Notes: generated by a model not told the origin, from the sequence alone. A DNA stretch of 64,000 nt from Scalesia atractyloides (GCA_947069175.1 CAMTDV010000007.1:47086181-47150180), one strand, 5' to 3'; positions 13,058-25,857 are shown, counted from the first letter of the stretch. Numbers and translations are program-made.

Positions 13058-14689
13058 TGTAACACCCCGACCGCGTAAAACAACGAACCGCGACGGAAAC
13101 GTCGGGGAGTCATGTCACAGAACTATTATTTCACAACTCATGGAATTTAAAATTTTGTTTTATAAAGTTAGATGTTTACATTGTCTTTAGATAAACAGAA
13201 ACAACACATAAATAAATTGTCTTTCATGTTTTAAGTCACTAAGGCCCGCGTCCATTCCTACATGAAGCATGCATCATATTATCAAGCATTGACTCCTGAA
13301 ACATATGTGAAAAGAGAGTCAGCATAAAAATGCCGGCGAGTACATAGGTTTTGTGAGTGTGTCAAATTCGTGGCTTTTTATACATATTGCAACACCTCGT
13401 CCAACTACAAGAGTCGTTAAGTGAAAACCTTGTATCAAAAGTGTTTGATATTGCAATACAATTAACCAACTAAAACAAATTGGTTAGAGTTGTGAAAACC
13501 TTAAAGCCATGAATCTTGACCAAAACGTTTCTTTTGTAAAAACCTTGTAATAGATTGATTCAAAAGAAAACTCCATATGGTTTATATCTTTAAGTGAAAA
13601 TCATTGCGTGACATTATTCAAAACCATTTTTCCGTGTTATAAATCAATCGTCCATGTCATAAACCAATTGTCCATGTCATAAACAAATAGTCCGTGTTTT
13701 TAATTGTGAAAACTTTTGATCGTTCTTTAATAAACACATTCAAACCTGTTTTGACTATACCACCAGAGTATCTTTAATAGACCACCAAAAGGTCTCTTTA
13801 ACTAGACTAACAAATCACAAATGATTTGTTAATCAGAAACAGTTTCTGTCGTTACCCAAACTTCCACCAAATCCAGTGAACAGTCTGATAATGGGATTGT
13901 CAGTCCTATGGTACCATAACATACTACTGGTCGGCTCGGCCAAACCTAATGAATGTCATTCGTGTTATGGATAACGCATCAACAAGTTGTTCACATTATT
14001 GATATCGTATTGTTTTTATATATAAACCATAGACATTTTTCTTGAAAACTTGAAAATGATTTAGCACATATAGGTCACCCCAAAACATTTGCAAAACGTA
14101 AAAGAGGGGAACTATGTACTCACTTTTAAAATCATTTTGTATATATAAATCGTGTATATTGTTTTTTCAAATCTTGAAAATAATTAAAGGCACATATGAG
14201 TCACCCTAAAACATTTGCAAAACATAAAAGAAGGGAACTATGTACTCACTTTGAAAATCATTTTATATATATAAACCATGTATATTGTTTTAAAATCTTG
14301 AATATAAATATAGGCACATATGAATTACCCTAAAACATTTAGAAATGTAAAAGAGGGGCTATGTATTTTCACTTGTTTGTCATTTTAAACCCTTTAACCT
14401 AATATTTATGTTATATAAAGGTGTTAAGACATGTGTAACTTGGATTATGCCTGAAAATGTTGTGGATGTCGGTTCTTCGGTTGTACGGTTACGCGTTTGG
14501 CAAAATGCGTAAAACGCTTTAACGAACATGAAAATGATCGAAATTGTGCAACGATTGACATTTTTGTATTCTCATCAATAAAATACAAGATTTTATTGAA
14601 TAAAAAATATTTGGAAATAAAATATAGGGTTTCATTGAATACGAAATTGTCTGTGATTATGCAAAGATTGAAAAGGCACAAATGTCACA
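13058..14689 (-). mobile_element. Array A, LTR3 (outer 5' LTR, internally deleted)
   Basis: A 1,632-bp deleted copy of the 3.0-kb LTR. Both termini are intact (TGTAACACCCC at 13058, TGTCACA ending at 14689). The join near 14363 (GAGGGGCTATG running into TATTTTCACTTG) skips about 1.37 kb that is present in LTR2 between about 7572 and 8940. The missing part includes the putative TATA box. The base after 14689 is flanking DNA with no polypurine tract, so this is the outer edge of the array, and TTTTA (14690-14694) is the candidate target duplication. Its partner is outside the window. Confidence 0.88.
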
Positions 14690-15302
14690 TTTTATCACTT
14701 ATTGATGGTTGTATGCAGTATTTACACGTATGTATGGTATCATGGAAGGTCTAGACTTGTGTCCTCGTTATTTTTCGGTAAAATATTCAACCATGATACC
14801 CAGATGATAAGCAAGCATAAATACCGCATATCTCATTACCTCGACATACAATCATACAAAATTTCGGTACCAAGACCATATGCCAATGAGTGGTTCCCAC
14901 CTGGCTTTCAGTCCGTTATTTTATATCAACCTGCACATTTTATCTGATTGTGAGCCTACTAATACATCATTAGTAGAGCTACTTATCAATTTTCGTTTTA
15001 TGTTTTTGACCGTTTTTTAGAGATCACCGGTGTATCATCATCTTCTCTTATTTCTCCAAGAAACTCATTTTTTATTTTTGGGTTTTCTGTTGTTATTGTA
15101 TCTTTCGAAAATTTTCTCCCCCTTAAATGCAGAAAGTAAATAAATAAAGACATAACTAAATAAAAGACATATTTTTTGTATTTTCTAGAAATTTTCTCCC
15201 CCTAAAATATAAAAAGAAAAAAAAATGAAAAATCTTTTTGTATTTTTAGTTTTGAAGAAATTATTTACGAAAATGATGAGCCAAGGATGATTTACTCGGG
15301 TT
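14690..15302 (-). mobile_element. Copia element E: 3' untranslated region
   Basis: Sequence following the RNase H end of the copia pol in its transcriptional direction. Two purine-rich tracts on the minus strand (AGGGGGAGAAAATTT near 15183-15200, and a weaker one near 15108-15125) resemble copia polypurine tracts. No LTR start matching the 5' LTR (TGTTGATGCAC) follows either one. The 3' LTR is therefore expected left of array A, beyond the window. No open reading frame of interest. Confidence 0.6.
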
Positions 15303-16990
15303 TCACCTTGATGCCATTGACCAAAAGAAGATAATCAAAACGTGATTTATCAAAAGCTTTTGTAAACAGGTCGGCACGTTGGTGATCGGTGTGGATTTTA
15401 ACAACATTGATAAGTTTCTTTTCATAACAATCTCGTATGAAATGATACTTAATCTCAATGTGTTTGGTTTTTTAGTGCTGTACAAGATTATGAGTGATCT
15501 GTAAAGCAGCTTCATTATCAACATAAATAGGAGTAGTTAGAAATTCAAAATCGTAGTCGCTCATTTGCTGCTGGATCCATAAAACCTGAGAGCAGCAACT
15601 AGAAGCCGAGATATACTCAGCCTCACAAGTGGAAGTAGCTACAGAAGTTTGCTTTTTTGCACTACCACGTGACTAGGCGATTTCCCAAGAACTGGCATCC
15701 TGCTGATGTTGACTTTGCATCGATCTTGCAGCCACCATGATCAGAATCACTGAATACTGTCAAGTCAAACTTATCATCCTTAGGGTACCAGAGACCAATG
15801 TCAGGGCGACCCTTCAAATAACGAAAGATTCTTTTCACAGCCATCAAATGAGAAACTTTTGGACTTGACTGGTAGCGAGCTAGAAGACATGTTGGATACA
15901 TTATATCGGCTCTTGAAGCAGTAAGATACATAAGAGATCTGACCATAGCACGATAAAGAGACGGTTCCACATGTTCACCCATTCCATCAGCAGTAATCCC
16001 ACGATTTTGAGCTAATGGAGTTCGCAAAGGCTTTGAGTCTTCCATTTGAAATCGTTTGAGAATATCTCCAACATATTTGGTTTGATGAATGAAGATCCCT
16101 TCCTTAGATTGATGAACCTGCAAACCTAAAAAGAAAGTCATTTCTCCCATGGCGTTCATCTCGAAGTTCTCTTGCATCACCTGCTTGAATTCTTTGCACA
16201 TTTTCTCGTTTGTAGACCCAAAAATGATATCATCAACATATACTTGTACTAGCAACAAATCCTCATTCTTTTCTTTGATGAAGAGAGTATAGTCGATCAA
16301 TCTACGTCGAAAACCATTTTTGAGCAGATAGGAAGACAACGTTTCATACCAAGCCCATGGAGCTTGATGAAGACCATATAATGCCTTATTGAGAAGCCAA
16401 ACCTTGTCAGGATGGATTGGATCTTTAAAACCAGGCAGTTTCTCAACATATACATCTTCTTCAACCACACCATGAAGAAATGCACTTTTCACATCCATTT
16501 GATAAACTTTAAACTTCTTGTAGGACGCATAATCCAAGAAAATTATTATGGCCTCAAGACGTGCTACCGGTGCATAAACCTCATTATAGTCAATGCCTTC
16601 TACCTGATTAAAGCCCTGGACAACCAATCTTGCTTTGTTTCTCATAACAACACCTCGGTCATCCTTCTTACAGTTATAAACCCATCTAGTACCAATCTTC
16701 TTGTAGTTGTCGGGCCTGTCAACCAATTTCCACATGCCCAACTTCTGAAACTGCTGAAGTTTTTCTTGCATTGTTTCAACCCATGAGTCTTCTTTCATAG
16801 CCTCCTTCCAAGATTTCGGTTCTACTTGGCAAACATAGCAGGCAAAAGACCAATCATTATTTTCCCCAGATTCTCTAATTTCTTTATACAAACCAGCATT
16901 CTGGTTGTTCCTTAGCTGATTACGTGTCTTCACTCCACTCTGGACATCTCCTATAATATTCTGCTGAGGATGGGTATCACTGATTCGAGT
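15303..16990 (-). pseudogene. Copia element E: reverse transcriptase and RNase H
   Basis: A 423-residue open stretch (15662-16933) carries the copia RT: WKEAMKEDSWVETMQ at the start, KARLVVQGFNQVEGIDY, AFLHGVVEEDVYV, the catalytic YVDDIIFGST, and RNase H start FDLTVFSDSDHGGC. The RNase H end lies at 15303-15524 in another frame after stops (degenerate residues matching the usual copia ending). YVDDIIFGS is typical of SIRE/Tork-like Ty1/copia elements, and I do not assign a clade with certainty. The upstream linker to integrase (about 16940-17290) is low-complexity and broken. Not functional as it stands. Confidence 0.92.
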
Positions 16991-17288
16991 TTTAGGAACA
17001 TCTGGAACTCAAGAATTTATACCCAAATTGTTGATATTCAGATCAACAGCTAATTCGATGGCTGGAATCGACTAAGATGTAGAAGCATGACCTTCAGTAG
17101 TCCCTTGGTTTTGCACATTGCGTTTACATTAGAAATTCCGAGAACAGGAGCAGAAGTAGCTTAATTTGCATCATGGAACTCATCATCTTCTGACGAAACA
17201 TTATAATCAACATCATCTTCAAATTCCTCATTCTGAACAAGATTATTAACCGAAGTAGACACTTGTGGGTTAATAATAATTGGTAGTA

Positions 17289-18300
17289 CTAATGACGAAT
17301 CAACTGCAGTATCACTTTCAAGTAACATTTGAGCTGTTGCAGACGCATCATCAAAAGTTGGCAGATTGAAGGAGTCAAACAGTCCATCGTGTCAAACATC
17401 CAAGGAGCACCCGGAGCTCTTACTGATTCAGTGTATCTTTGAATCTTAACTTCACCCCATTCCTCAATCTTTTTCGTTGACAAATTCCACACTATGAAAT
17501 TTGGAGTAGCATATCCAAGCAAGAAACCTTCGATAGCCTTTGGACTGAATTTACCATGTGGATCAATCATAGTGCATGGAGTTCCAAAATGTTCTAAGAA
17601 AGACACATCCGGTTTCCTTTTATGTAACAATCAAAACATGTTTTCCCATGCATTTTCACCGTAAGAACTCTATTCATGGTATAACACGCAGTAGCCATAG
17701 ATTCCCCCTAAAACTGAAAAGGAAGTTCTGATTCTACTAACACAGTTCTTGCCGTCTCGATAAGAGTTCTATTTTTCCTCTCAGCGATACCATTTTGTTA
17801 TGGAGTGTAACGAGAACTGTATTCATGTAAAATGCCCTTAGAAGTACAGAACTCATCCATAACATGGTTCTTGAATTCAGTGCCATTGTCGCTTCTGATT
17901 CTCCTTATCTTCAAATTGTACAAATTTTCAAGTAGCGTGAGGAGATTCTTGAGGATTTCAGGAACTTCACTCTTGTGTGCCATAACATTCACCCATGAAA
18001 ATCTTGAATAGTCATCAGTAACAACCAAACAATACGCATCACTAAAGGTAGTCTTGTGTTTCATAGGCCCCAAAAGGTCCATATGAAGACGTTCCAGATT
18101 CATATTGACAGTGCTAATTTTCTTTATGGGATGAGACTTCTTTGCTTGTTTTCCTTTTTGGTACGTTACACATACGTCTTGTAGATGAAAATTCTTCACT
18201 GGTACACCATTCACAAGAGTATTTTACACTAAATAGTTCATTTTCCTCAACCCATTCATCTATGCCAAGAGATTGACTCCTTTCCAGTGGCTTTTGAGAC
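17289..18300 (-). pseudogene. Copia element E: integrase
   Basis: The core lies at 17798-18214: RLHMDLLGPMKHKT begins the first catalytic block, then VVTDDYSRFSWV with the first Asp and RRIRSDNGTEFKN with the second. The C-terminal GKFSPKAIEGFLLGYA block is at 17289-17630. The zinc-finger part follows VTCFVSKATG near 18256-18300. Several frame changes separate the blocks, and the third acidic residue falls in a disrupted stretch around 17760-17800. This is the usual copia order protease-integrase-RT on the minus strand, so it continues leftward into the RT entry. Confidence 0.88.
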
Positions 18301-18770
18301 AAAACATGTAACTTGTGCAGACGTAGTAATAGCTTGGCTCATGTCAAGAATATACAAATCATTTATTCTTGGAGCCAACAAGAGAATCCATTCTTTGGGA
18401 ATCTTGAAACCAGGCTTCAGCACATAAAAACCGCACATAACAACCGGCATCATCAAAATCAACCGTGAACTTCTTGTCGCAAATTTAAGAAACACTCAAA
18501 AGATTGTGATCAATTTGACGAACATAATTGATCTTCTCAAAACTAACAACACCATTGGAAACCATTCCTTCTCAAGGGATGTAACCACCCTTATCTCCAG
18601 CAAAAGCAAAATAACCTCCCCTAATGCTTTTCACATCATAAAGGAGCCTTAAGTTGCCTGTCATGTGCCTGATGCTTCACTGTCAACAATCCAATGACTA
18701 TTCACAGTTCCTCTTGGAACACCCTACACAGTGCATTACCCAATTAGTTTGAGATGGAGACCCAAGCCTT
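18301..18770 (-). pseudogene. Copia element E: protease with altered active site
   Basis: The minus strand near 18660-18720 encodes NSHWIVDSEASGHMTG, the copia aspartic protease signature. The normal DSGAS is DSEAS here, replacing the catalytic-loop glycine. It continues through GGYFAFAGDKGG, a stop, and a region matching the usual NYVRQIDHNLL segment. The Gly-to-Glu change alone would be expected to kill the protease. Confidence 0.8.
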
Positions 18771-19071
18771 AGTGGTCTTTGGTCGACCCTTATCATCAAG
18801 AAATGTGATTTCTATTTCTTGATGATTTGAAAACTTTGCGCCTCCCCCTGAAACATTACCGTTTTAGGTTTTTAAGATTGTTGATGTTTACTAGATTGAC
18901 TATTATTTACAGATTTAGACATTTCTGGTTTTAACGATCTTGATAAACTTGGTTTCTTTTCTAAAACATTCGGTTTTATGCCTTTTCAATTATTTTAACT
19001 TGTTTACGTCTTTGTTTTTCTTCTTGTTCCTTAACAATACGTTTGTCTTGTTTAGGTGACACAGATCGTCC
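18771..19071 (-). pseudogene. Copia element E: gag-protease linker, left of the B insertion
   Basis: A charged stretch (minus-strand reading PKQDKRIVKEQEEKQRRKQ near 19000-19060) that continues the copia gag beyond its zinc knuckle. It is interrupted at 19071/19072 by element B. The other side of the break is at 35864. Confidence 0.65.
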
Positions 19072-20093
19072 TGTCACACTCTGGTCGTAGCAGAAGCGCA
19101 AGTGTGTGACTATTAGGTAATCATTGCATCCAATTTAGTAAACAATATAATTTAACAACGATTTCATGCCATTAATAAGTTTCATTGCATAAATACAACC
19201 ATTCAAAAGTGATATCATATTGTTATCTGTTTCAACTTGTCATCATAAAACATGATTTAAAATACATTATTTTCATCTTAATTTCATAATCGTATATACC
19301 CATACGAAGTTGGGATATAAAAGACAAACCCTCCAAAAGATGGTACATCGTTGTCTTCACATTTTCCCATACCCGAATCATATCACCAGCTCATGCCTTG
19401 GGTCCTGAAATACATGTAATTTTAAAAAGTCAACATAAAGTTGGCGAGTTCATGTAGTTAATGTTTTCGTATAAAAATGTCATTCTTGAAATCCAGTAAT
19501 GAAATCCAAGTATGTTATTAGCATCAATGGCGTTTTAAGGATCTATCAGTGTGTTGCGAGCACCCTGACATATATGTGCCATAAGTAAGTAACCAAACCG
19601 AGACAACTTTGACATCATTGGGATCCAAAAGCACTCCGAAGGGTATACCAACCAGGAGTGGAGCGGGTCTCAAACTCAATAGATCTACTTCTTTTGCACC
19701 TTGGTCACTATGTGATTAATGGTTACTATTATCATCCTCCTACTTACGCACAAATGATCGTGCTATCAACTAAACCCAAAGCTAACATACTGTTTGTTAT
19801 GACATGTATTCCCCTTGATAGTTTAAAACAAAACTTTGAAATAATTTGAAAGTAGGGACATGAACTCACAATTTTTCTTTCCATAAGTCATACTAGTCAC
19901 GGTCGGTGTCCGTACACATGTGTAACCTACATGTATATTAAGTTTATTTGACACCTAGGCCTCAATGGACCTTGTATTCGTTGTTCATCTTGAATTCTTG
20001 TTATGTATTTCCTTGTTATGATAGAAAAACTTTTAGTGTTATTGTAGTGTTGGTAGTTTTGCTTGTTCAATTAATATTGTTATATATATTTCT

Positions 20094-20095
<2 letters not shown>

Positions 20096-20143
<48 letters not shown>
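20096..20143. repeat. (TA)n microsatellite in the B 3' LTR
   Basis: About two dozen uninterrupted TA units, followed by GTATGTATATATAGGG. A second TA tract lies at about 20366-20412. The two flank a segment that is absent from the 5' LTR, where a single interrupted tract is present near 34106-34146. Confidence 0.95.
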
Positions 20144-20150
<7 letters not shown>

Positions 20151-20368
20151 ATATAGGGTTAGGTTCATTTGTGAACAACCCCATTGATAGTGAACAGTGT
20201 GAACTAATCCTAACCCTTTATTATCAATACACAAGTGAAAATCAATGGTCAGGATTTGATGATGAAAATGCACTAGTGTATTTTACGATTTGATGATGTA
20301 AATCAATGGCCAGGATTTGTTCACTCACTTCACAAATACCCTAGCGTTCATTATAGAACCCCACCCTA

Positions 20369-20416
<48 letters not shown>

Positions 20417-20439
20417 ATCATTGTTTGATCGTGTGTGAA

Positions 20440-20905
20440 CTGGGCCTTGCCCTTCACATGTCCTCGTGTCTTGCACGCGTGTCATTGGGCCTAGCCCATG
20501 TTTTCTTATCATTCGGCCTAGCCCATGTTATCTATGTCTTTGGGCCTAGCCCATGGTTTCTTGTCATTTGGGCCTATCCCATGTTTTCTTGTCATTGGGC
20601 CTAGCCCATGTTATCTATGTCTTTGGGCCTAGCCCATGTTTTTATATCATTGGGCCTAGCCCATGTAATTTATCTCTTTGGGACTTGCCCATGTTTTTAT
20701 GTTATTGGGCCTAGCCCATGTAATTTATCTCTTTGGGCCTAGCCCATGTTTTTATGTTATTGGGCCTAGCACATGTAATTTATGTCCTTGGGCCTAGCCC
20801 ATGTTTTTTATATGTTTTTGGGCTTTGACCTATATATTATGTATTTTGGGCCTTGTCCATGTCTTTTATAATTGGGCCTAGCCCACATTTATTTACAAAA
20901 GCCCA
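20440..20905. repeat. GGGCCTAGCCCATG minisatellite, 3' LTR copy
   Basis: About fifteen imperfect units of 27-32 bp, each with a near-palindromic GGGCCTAGCCCATG core followed by an AT-rich spacer. The core is conserved and the spacers alternate among several types (TTTTCTTGTCATT, TTATCTATGTCTT, TAATTTATGTCCT). The 5' LTR holds about eleven (34172-34505). Confidence 0.85.
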
Positions 20906-23699
20906 TTTTTGATAAGTCTTACACTTATAATACTTTTAACTTTCCGGATTTTTGGTTTCGATAACATATATATATGTTAAACATCTAAATATTTATTTTA
21001 GACTCGTCGTCGGCGTCGTTTATTATGTGCTTGATTTCATCCAAAATCGCCCGTTGTCGTAATGACTTTTCGTGTCGGCGATTCACCTGTTGGTCGTCGA
21101 CGCGATGGTGTAATGGTGCACGTTCGTCTATCGTTCGCATTGCTCCGTTTGTCCGATTATTGTTTCGACGCTTTGTAAGAATATATTTGTTTAAATGTCA
21201 CCAACACTTGGTATTGTTTTCAAGTGTTTGTATTTTTGTATATAATTGGCTATTTTATTGTGAATACCCTAAGCTTCTAAATACAAACACATACATTACA
21301 CATACGTATTTATACAAAATTCTTGGTGACAAAATATGTATACATATTTTTATTTCCCAAAGTAACTATATATATTTATAAAAGTTACTTATTTTTACTT
21401 GTAAAAATATATGTATAAACTTGTTGAATACTTGGGTATTTAGGGTTCAACCTTGTCATTCTACTTAATGACGATTCATGTTACTAATCGCGTTTAGTCC
21501 CGCTAATCACCCCATTAATCATGTCTTAATCGCGATTAGATTTTTAGAAAATTTCGCCATAGTTTCCCCTAAACTATGGCGTTTTCCATGTTTCAAAAAC
21601 GTATTTAAGACCTGTTTAAGCTCATAATCAAGATCAGCAATCCATCACAAACCTTCCTATTATTTATTTTCAACATTTCATGTATCATCATCCATGACTT
21701 TTAAGTGATAAAATCTTATTAGATTATGATGAAATTTCCAACATTTATTAACACTTTTAAATCATCACTTTTGTCATATCCTTTGATCAAGTCCATCTCT
21801 TTAACCTCTTGATTTCTATACTTTTTAAGATAGTTACATCTTAGATAATAATGTTTACTTCTTATAAAAATCATTCATGTGTAGTAAAGTTATCCTTAAG
21901 TTGTAGAAATCTTCATGGATGATGTAGTTGATGATTTTGTTTAGATTTAAACATTATCATGTTTAAATCCTCAATTTTTCCCTTGTTCATACAAGATCAT
22001 CCAACTTTTATACTTTGCTTAAACATAAACAACACTATCATGCTAACTAATAATCATATAAACACATGAACAACACAATACAAATCATATTTAGTGTACT
22101 TATTATGGTGTGAGCTAGGGTTTTTGCTTTATCTTTTCTTTATTTTCAAGATGATCAACTTGTACATCATTAATCTAGACATAAAAATAAGCTAGATTAT
22201 GAAAGAATTTGCCTTACAATGGGTGCACAAGTTAGATGGTGATTTAAGAAGAAAATGAAGCTCCAAAATGTCTCCAATGGTCCTCCACCCTTTCTAGCTT
22301 CTTGAATGACCTTGATAGGTTTTAAAGTGGGTATAAAGTGGTGGTTTATGGTGGCTAAATGGTGGCTTAAGGGTAGTGATGGTAGCAATAGGTATGAGGG
22401 GAGAAAGAAGGAAATGGTTGCAATTTTTTTGAAGTGATAAGTGATGGAAGAACTAGTGTAGGTAATGATATATATTTACCATCCTTTCAATATCATCACA
22501 TCTCTACACACCATACTTCAAATCTACCATTTTCAACAAGATTCAAGTGGGTGTGGACCCACTTGAAACCATCAAATGAGGGGGGGAAGTGTAATATTTT
22601 TTACACGTTACATTAGAAGACATTTTGACCATTAAGTTAAGTATGGTGATTAGAGGTTTATTCTTGCACTCTTAGTATATTATTAGGGTTTAGGGTGCTA
22701 TTACATGGTAATTAATCAACTTGATCCTCCAATATAAGTTTCGGATGACGGAATTATCGTTAGATCGTTCATCGACGCAATAATCGCTAATAAACGAACT
22801 TATTTATTTAGTACCGGAAGCTTTTGTTTTCGACCACCACAATTGTCATGGTGTCTTCTTAGTGCATTTCCGACCTAACAATATGCATAACTAGTTCACT
22901 AGACGAATATACGATGAGTTAGGATGGCCGAAATGCCTTTCGTTCGATCGTTCGCTCGATATCGCACTTTTATATTCCGCCGTCGAACTTTTCCGAAAGC
23001 TGTGTTTCCGTGACCTCATGTTAGTTGGATGGATTCTGAGTTCCAAATGAGTCTTACTTAGTTCCCTAGATGCCTGAATGAGGCCGTCGGCACTAAAATG
23101 TTCGTTGTTTCGACAAACGGTCGCCTTCCGGTCGAATTGTGCACTGTTTGTCGAATGAGCGGAAGTGATGCCTTTCATGCATTTTTGCCATTCTTATATT
23201 GTTTTAGGATGATTAACATTGTTTTATTATTATTCTTACATCCGGAATCCACTGAATTAGTATTGCGGACAAACTGACATTTGTCGCCTTTTTGGTCGAA
23301 ACGGACAATTTTGCAATTTAGGCGTTGTACCGGAAAGTTATGTATTATTGTAATGGTTGATCTCAAATAAGTGTTTTCATTTATATATGGACTTAGGTGT
23401 GGCATTAGCATGCTGATGTTCCTTGTTCTGATTCGTTTTAGCGGATTTACCGACACATTTGGTGTCACCGAAATTAGTGCGCCCAACACTTTCTACCAAC
23501 ACTTTTAGGGCATTGTTTTGGTTTGTTCCGCGTCGTAACGGAAACCAGTATATGTTATGACCAGATTTACTTGCCCTAATTCTTAGTATACGACGTACGA
23601 CTCAGTTACGAAATTAAACTACGATAATATGCATAAGATTATAAAATAAAATTAGTGATTAAATTTTACGGAATTACCGGTTATTTGCCATTTGTCACA

Positions 23700-23714
23700 T
23701 ACTCCCCCCGTTAA
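23700..23714 (-). other. Polypurine tract of element B
   Basis: The minus strand reads TTTAACGGGGGGAGTA directly before the TG that starts the 3' LTR. It is the expected plus-strand priming site. Confidence 0.8.
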
Positions 23715-23719
23715 AAAGA

Positions 23720-25857
23720 ATTCCGTCATGAAAATTAGTTTGAGGCATCCTCTGAAGGGGTCTTCTTGAACAAGTGGGGGTATTTTGACTTGATCTGATC
23801 TTCACGCTCCCACGTATACTCGGGATCGTGACGCGATTTCCAGCGAACCTTCACCGGTTTGATTTTGCTTCTTCTCGTCTTTTAGACTTTCTAGTCCATG
23901 ACTTCAACTGGTTCTTTGGTAAATTGTAATTTGTCATCAACATGAATCTCATCCGCTGGAATGATAACTGTGTCATTAGTTGGACTTTTCTTCAGATTAG
24001 AGACATGAAATGTGTCGTGTACATTATTGAGTTACTATGGAAGTTTTAACTTGTAAGCCATTGTACCAATCTTTGCTAGAATTTTGAAAGGTCCAATATA
24101 TCTCGGGTTGAGCTTTCTGTGCTTCCCGAATCTAGCTACGCCTTTCCAAGGTGAGACCTTTAACAATACTTTGTCTCCGACCTCAAAGGAAAATGGTTTG
24201 CATCTTCGATCTGCGTAGCTCTTTTGTCTATCTCGGGCTGCTTTGATACGCACACAGATCTTAAATATCTTGTTTGTGGTCTCTTGTACTAATTCGGGAC
24301 CAATGAGTTGTCTGTCATCGACTTCTGCCCAACATAACGGCAATCGGCACTTTCGTCCATATAGTGCTTCGAATGACGCGGCCTTGATACTGGTATGTGA
24401 TAACTGTTATTGTAGGAAAACTCTACCAACGGTAAATGAGTATCCCATTTTCCGCCTAAATCCATCGCACAGGCCCGAAGCATGTCTTCCAACGTTTGGA
24501 TGGTTCGCTCGCCTTGACCATCGGTCTGCGGGTGAAAAGTTGTGCTTCAATCTAAGCGAGAACGAAACGAATTTGAAATGATTGTCAGATCCGTGACACA
24601 AAGCGACCATCTCTATCCGAGATTATCGAGATTGGCACTCCATGGCGTGCCACGATTTCTTTCAGGTATAGTTCAGGTAACTTCTCGGTACTGTCTTTCT
24701 CAAGGATAGGTGGGAAGTGAGCTGATTTGGTTAACCGATCAATGATAACCCAGATCATGTCATGACCTCGAGAGGTCCGGGGTAATTTTGTAATGAAATC
24801 CATTGAGATTTGTTCCCACGTCCAAACAGGGATCTTGGGTTGTTGTAATAGACCAGATGGTTTTTGGTATTCGGCCGTGACCTTCGCACAAGTTAGGCAT
24901 TTCCCAACATAGGTCGCGATATCTCCCTTGAGATTCGGCTACCAATAATATTCTTTCAGATCCTGGTACATTTTTATCCGATCCTGGGTGTATCGAGTAC
25001 TTGGACTTGTGTGCTTCATCCAGCACAAGTCTCACAACTCACCATAATAGGGGATCCAGATCCTTCCCATGAAATATAAAGTTCCATCCTTGTTCGGTTC
25101 CAATTGTTGTTCCATTCCCCGTAATGATTCCGCTGGAATGTTTCCTGGTTTCAATGCTTCTTGTTGTGCTTCGCGCACCCGAGTTGTGAAGTTCGTTTGG
25201 ATCGATATTTCTAAAGCTCGTACCCGTAATGTTCTGATTTGTTCTTTCCTGCTCAAGGCATCTGCCACAACATTTGCCTTGCCCGGGTGATACTTGATTT
25301 CACAGTCATAATCATTCAACAGTTCCACCCAATGTCGTTGGCGCATATTCAGTTCCTTTTGATTGAATATATGTTGAAGGTTTTTATGATCTGTGAATAT
25401 GGTACACTTAGTGTAATACAAATAATGACACCAGATCTTTAAGGCAAATACCGCTGCTCCTAATTCCAGGTCATGCGTGGTATAATTCCTTTCATGAACT
25501 TTCAGCTGGCGTGACGTGTAAGCAATGACTTTCTCGCGTTGCATTAGCACACAACCCAAAACTTGATGCGATGCATCATAGTACACCACAAAGTCATCGG
25601 TACCGTCTGGGGGTGATAATATCGGTGCTTTACATAGTTTCTCCTTTAATACCCGAAACGTTGATTCTTGCTTTTCTCCCCAATCAAACTTTCTATCCTT
25701 TTCTGTTAGCGAGGTTAGCGGCTGAGCAACTTTTGAGAAGTTCTCAATGAATCTTCTGTAATATCCCGCTAAGCCTAGGAATTGCCATATTTCCGTGGGG
25801 TTCTTGGCGTGGTCCAGTTCTTTATAGCCTCAATCTTCGAAGGGTCAACATGTATTT
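23720..25857 (-). pseudogene. Element B: RNase H, integrase and chromodomain
   Basis: The part of pol downstream of the solo LTR. RNase H is open for 185 residues at 25032-25589 ([42 protein letters not shown]). The integrase finger is near 24880-25035 ([16 protein letters not shown]), and the core is at 24480-24803 ([35 protein letters not shown] with the catalytic Glu kept). The integrase C-terminus is at 24035-24343 ([18 protein letters not shown]). A chromodomain at about 23740-23960 has EPVEVMD, two stops, then KPVKVRWKSRHDPEYTWE. Frameshifts and stops make it inactive. It completes the RT entry on the other side of the solo LTR. Confidence 0.92.

Larger units (their letters stand above)
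19072..23699 (-). mobile_element. Element B, 3' LTR (4.6 kb)
   Basis: This opens TGTCACACTCTGG at 19072 and closes TTTGTCACA at 23699, with a polypurine tract adjoining. Its partner at 33066-35863 is 1.83 kb shorter. The longer copy alone holds about 21447-22899, and it has longer TA tracts and more copies of the GGGCCTAGCCC minisatellite. No conserved coding sequence is seen. Small frames rich in Ile-Tyr are translations of TA repeats. Confidence 0.9.

Noticed and set aside
14702..14947. 81-codon plus-strand frame just outside array A
   Set aside because: It lies antisense in the copia 3' untranslated region, with no conserved features.
14690..15302. An env-like third ORF after copia pol (SIRE type)
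   Set aside because: The region downstream of RNase H has stops in all frames and no membrane segment.
20067..20604. Reading frames rich in Ile-Tyr on both strands
   Set aside because: They are translations of TA microsatellites and of the GGGCCTAGCCC minisatellite in an LTR. No protein is expected.
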